Assembly (NCBI GenBank): GCA_003224195.1 | Contig: QHYP01000207.1 | Span: 1-7,961 of the forward strand | DNA from: Acidobacteriota bacterium | GTDB lineage: Bacteria > Acidobacteriota > Terriglobia > Acidiferrales > UBA7541 | Length of the DNA: 7,961 nt | Direction of reading: 5' to 3' | Shown here: positions 6,598 through 7,961 of the stretch, one piece after another | How positions within the stretch are numbered: the first letter of the stretch is position 1 | Layout: each line of letters opens with the position of its first letter | Notes under the pieces: generated by a model | Databases searched by the model: none | What the model was told of the DNA's origin: nothing | The model's input: only the letters and a program-made list of their open reading frames with translations | Program-made: the position numbers and the translations under genes

Positions 6598-7113
6598 CTA
6601 TTCCAGCTTTTCGGACACGGTCTTCCACTCATCGCCCTTTGTGAGCGTAACCTCAGCCATCGGATGACCATCTTTGAGCGATGGAAAAACGCTCACCGCA
6701 CGAAACCCCGGGTTGCCCTTGAGGACTTTGGCGAGAGCTGCGCGAAGCGACTGCTTCGCCTTTGCCATAGCCTCACTCTGTGCTTTCGCCGCGGTGAGGT
6801 CCTCACCGCTCGTGATGGCTTCGGCCTTGACAACCTTTCCTGTGTTGTTGTCAACAATGACCTCAGAAAACTTGTCACCTTTCGCTGTGTAGACAGAGAG
6901 TTGCAATTTACCCTCTTCGACTTCAAATTTCCCCGAGATGGTTTTCCCTTCACTTGTGCTGGCGGACAGGGCTTGTCCGAGAGACACTTTCGCCTCGGCA
7001 ACCGCCTTTGCGAGCTCGGCGCGGTCTTTGTCCTGATTCGTCCTGGACCACAACCCTGGACTGGCAGCTAACGAAGCCACTAACAATCCTAGAAATGCAG
7101 TTCTTTTTTTCAT
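6598..7113 (-). CDS. Secreted PepSY-like protein, probably two PepSY-type repeats
   Basis: A 171-residue protein. MKKRTAFLGLLVASLAASPGLWS is a typical signal peptide (1 to about 23). The mature part reads as two PepSY-like units. The first (about 30-100) has a helix ELAKAVAEAKVSLGQAL, then strands SGKFEVEEGKLQLSVYT and FSEVIVDNNTGKVVKAEAI, the latter being the classic PepSY 'V.VD..TG.V' signature. The second (about 107-165) has a helix of KAKQSLRAALAKVL followed by GFRAVSVFPSL, HPMAEVTLTKG, but lacks the DNNTG turn. PepSY domains are small periplasmic modules found as protease inhibitors and next to two-component systems, where they may modulate sensing. Here a histidine kinase ends two genes upstream, which fits a signalling role, but this is inference. 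ATG at 7113 has GGGGAGG five bases upstream. It follows the jelly-roll gene by 43 bases. Confidence 0.8.
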   Translation of the reverse strand: MKKRTAFLGLLVASLAASPGLWSRTNQDKDRAELAKAVAEAKVSLGQALSASTSEGKTISGKFEVEEGKLQLSVYTAKGDKFSEVIVDNNTGKVVKAEAITSGEDLTAAKAQSEAMAKAKQSLRAALAKVLKGNPGFRAVSVFPSLKDGHPMAEVTLTKGDEWKTVSEKLE

Positions 7114-7118
7114 CGTAT

Positions 7119-7125
7119 CCTCCCC
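7119..7125 (-). promoter_or_regulatory. Strong ribosome binding site of the PepSY gene
   Basis: GGGGAGG in the message ends five bases before ATG at 7113. The strength suggests this small secreted protein is made independently of its upstream neighbour and perhaps in excess. Confidence 0.75.
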
Positions 7126-7156
7126 TTAGATTTGCAAACAGAAACGGCCATCTTTG

Positions 7157-7879
7157 CTATTTGGCAATTACATGCAAGTCGTCGAAGTAGGTGAGCGAAT
7201 CGGCTTTGGTCCATAGGCCCATCTTGCCCGCATCTTTGAACGTGTCGTCGGTGGCCTCGATCTTCTTCTGGCCGTCGTAATAGCAGATTATCTTGTTGCC
7301 CACGCACTCGACCTTAAGCTCGTGCCAGTCTCCTGAAGTGACCTTGAAATTTGCACCCGCGAATTGTCGGCGGCTGCCGTTTACGACGTGGTACAGCCGA
7401 TAGTTGTCCTCTAAGGCGTTCGCGCGGCCGATGTAGTAGTTGTTCGCATCCTTCAGACGGAACACGAGGCCGCCAGCGCGGTCCACTTCTCCCTCCACCG
7501 CCTTGAACTTCACGCTTATTTCCAGATCCTTGAAACTGCCCTGGTCAGCGATGAGCAAGGGAAAGCGGTAGTCGGTGCGGTCCCTCGATGTCTGTGCGAC
7601 AACATTCGGTTTAGAGGGGGCAGTCGAATCCGCCATCACCACCCATTTGCCCTCGGTTCCTTGCCCCGTCCGCGCCACGTGGAAGCCCGCAGGGATTTCC
7701 CCCGCTTTATCGCTGTCAAAGTTATAGTTTTGCGTCTGGCCCGCAGTTTGAAGAGGAGCGGGTTTCTCGGGTGGGGCCGCATACGAAGGGAAGAATCCCC
7801 GCTCTCGGAGCTCTGAAAGCGCAACACCCAGCACGAGTACGGCTGCAATTGCGATTAGGACCCATATGCTCTTTTTCAT
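7157..7879 (-). CDS. Membrane-anchored jelly-roll (LamG/DUF1080-like) protein
   Basis: A 240-residue protein. MKKSIWVLIAIAAVLVLGVAL is a single membrane segment near the N-terminus with no clear peptidase site, so it is probably an anchor or an uncleaved signal. A Pro-rich linker (about 31-48) leads into a concanavalin A-like domain (about 51-240) with the usual landmarks: NYNFDSDKAGEIPAGF, a LEISVKFKAVEGEVDRAGGLVFR strand pair (119-141, read as LEISVKFKAV and RAGGLVFR), NNYYIGRANALEDNYRLYHV, WHELKVECVGNKIICYYDGQ and a closing MGLWTKADSLTYFDDLHV. Such domains bind or cleave glycans; no catalytic residues can be named and the ligand is unknown. I chose ATG at 7879 because AGGAGGG is six bases upstream; the in-frame ATG at 7885 is only one base from it. 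It starts 11 bases after the histidine kinase stop, so the two are likely co-translated. It shares a fold class with the partial + strand gene at the other end of the window, but the sequences are not close by eye. Confidence 0.82.
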   Translation of the reverse strand: MKKSIWVLIAIAAVLVLGVALSELRERGFFPSYAAPPEKPAPLQTAGQTQNYNFDSDKAGEIPAGFHVARTGQGTEGKWVVMADSTAPSKPNVVAQTSRDRTDYRFPLLIADQGSFKDLEISVKFKAVEGEVDRAGGLVFRLKDANNYYIGRANALEDNYRLYHVVNGSRRQFAGANFKVTSGDWHELKVECVGNKIICYYDGQKKIEATDDTFKDAGKMGLWTKADSLTYFDDLHVIAK

Positions 7880-7885
7880 TTGCAT

Positions 7886-7892
7886 CCCTCCT
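7886..7892 (-). promoter_or_regulatory. Ribosome binding site overlapping the histidine kinase stop codon
   Basis: AGGAGGG in the message shares its first two bases with the TAG stop of the kinase gene and lies six bases before ATG at 7879. The arrangement indicates termination-reinitiation coupling and picks ATG 7879 over ATG 7885. Confidence 0.8.
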
Positions 7893-7961
7893 ATGGTCTG
7901 TTACTGTCTGACGCCCCAATGCTCGGAAGGCGAATCCAAAAGGTGCTGCCCTGAGCTCCTG
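7891..7961 (-). CDS. Sensor histidine kinase, C-terminal 22 codons only
   Basis: One reverse frame runs from the right edge to TAG at 7891-7893 and reads GAQGSTFWIRLP followed by SIGASDSNRP. The 'G.GSTF...LP' pattern is the last strand of the HATPase_c (GHKL) domain that ends most sensor histidine kinases, where the Gly-x-Gly-Ser-x-Phe turn is the end of the ATP lid region. The stub is too short for an independent family test, but the motif is very characteristic. The remainder of the kinase, and presumably a response regulator, lies to the right of the window. The 11-base distance to the next gene puts it in the same transcription unit, so a two-component system may control or belong to the chromate-type operon. 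Confidence 0.72.
   Translation of the reverse strand, partial: GAQGSTFWIRLPSIGASDSNRP

Noticed and set aside
7114..7156. GCAAA...TTTGC inverted repeat and a possible internal promoter before the PepSY gene
   Set aside because: The stem is five bases with a long loop and no recognisable -35/-10 pair with good spacing is visible.

Overview
The window looks like a piece of chromosome from an acidobacterium-like soil bacterium (Acidobacteriota, class Terriglobia is my best guess). This rests on the gene families, not on any marker gene: a long DUF5916 protein with a CBM9-like front end, DUF1080-type jelly-roll proteins, a secreted seven-blade YncE-like propeller, strong purine-rich Shine-Dalgarno sites and moderately GC-rich DNA. 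No rRNA, tRNA, transposon, CRISPR array or phage gene is visible.

Layout: the left edge (1-633, + strand) is the 3' part of a DUF1080-like gene that begins outside the window. It runs convergently into a single long minus-strand gene chain that fills the rest. In transcription order (right to left) the chain is: the last 22 codons of a sensor histidine kinase (7891-7961); a membrane-anchored jelly-roll (LamG/DUF1080-like) protein; a secreted PepSY-like protein; a stand-alone ChrB C-terminal domain; a secreted two-repeat DUF1259 (LppY/LpqO-type) protein; a long-form ChrA chromate transporter; a secreted YncE/YVTN beta-propeller; and a DUF5916 outer-membrane-type protein. Gaps are 11, 43, 29, 58, 5 and 13 nt, then a 4-nt TTGA overlap, so the chain reads as one operon with several translationally coupled joints.

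The core is a chromate/oxyanion resistance module (ChrB_C, DUF1259, ChrA), embedded in a set of proteins that nearly all carry export signals. The inferred picture is an envelope-wide metal or oxyanion response unit. A two-component system lies upstream, small periplasmic proteins and a propeller sit outside the inner membrane, ChrA handles inner-membrane transport, and a barrel-like protein sits in the outer membrane. Only the ChrA and ChrB_C assignments have a firm functional meaning; the joint function of the rest is inference from co-orientation and spacing.

Several start codons were placed by ribosome binding sites instead of by longest reading frame. This shortens the YncE-like, DUF1259, ChrB_C and jelly-roll proteins. 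No stretch longer than 300 bases lacks a gene; the largest gap is 58 nt.
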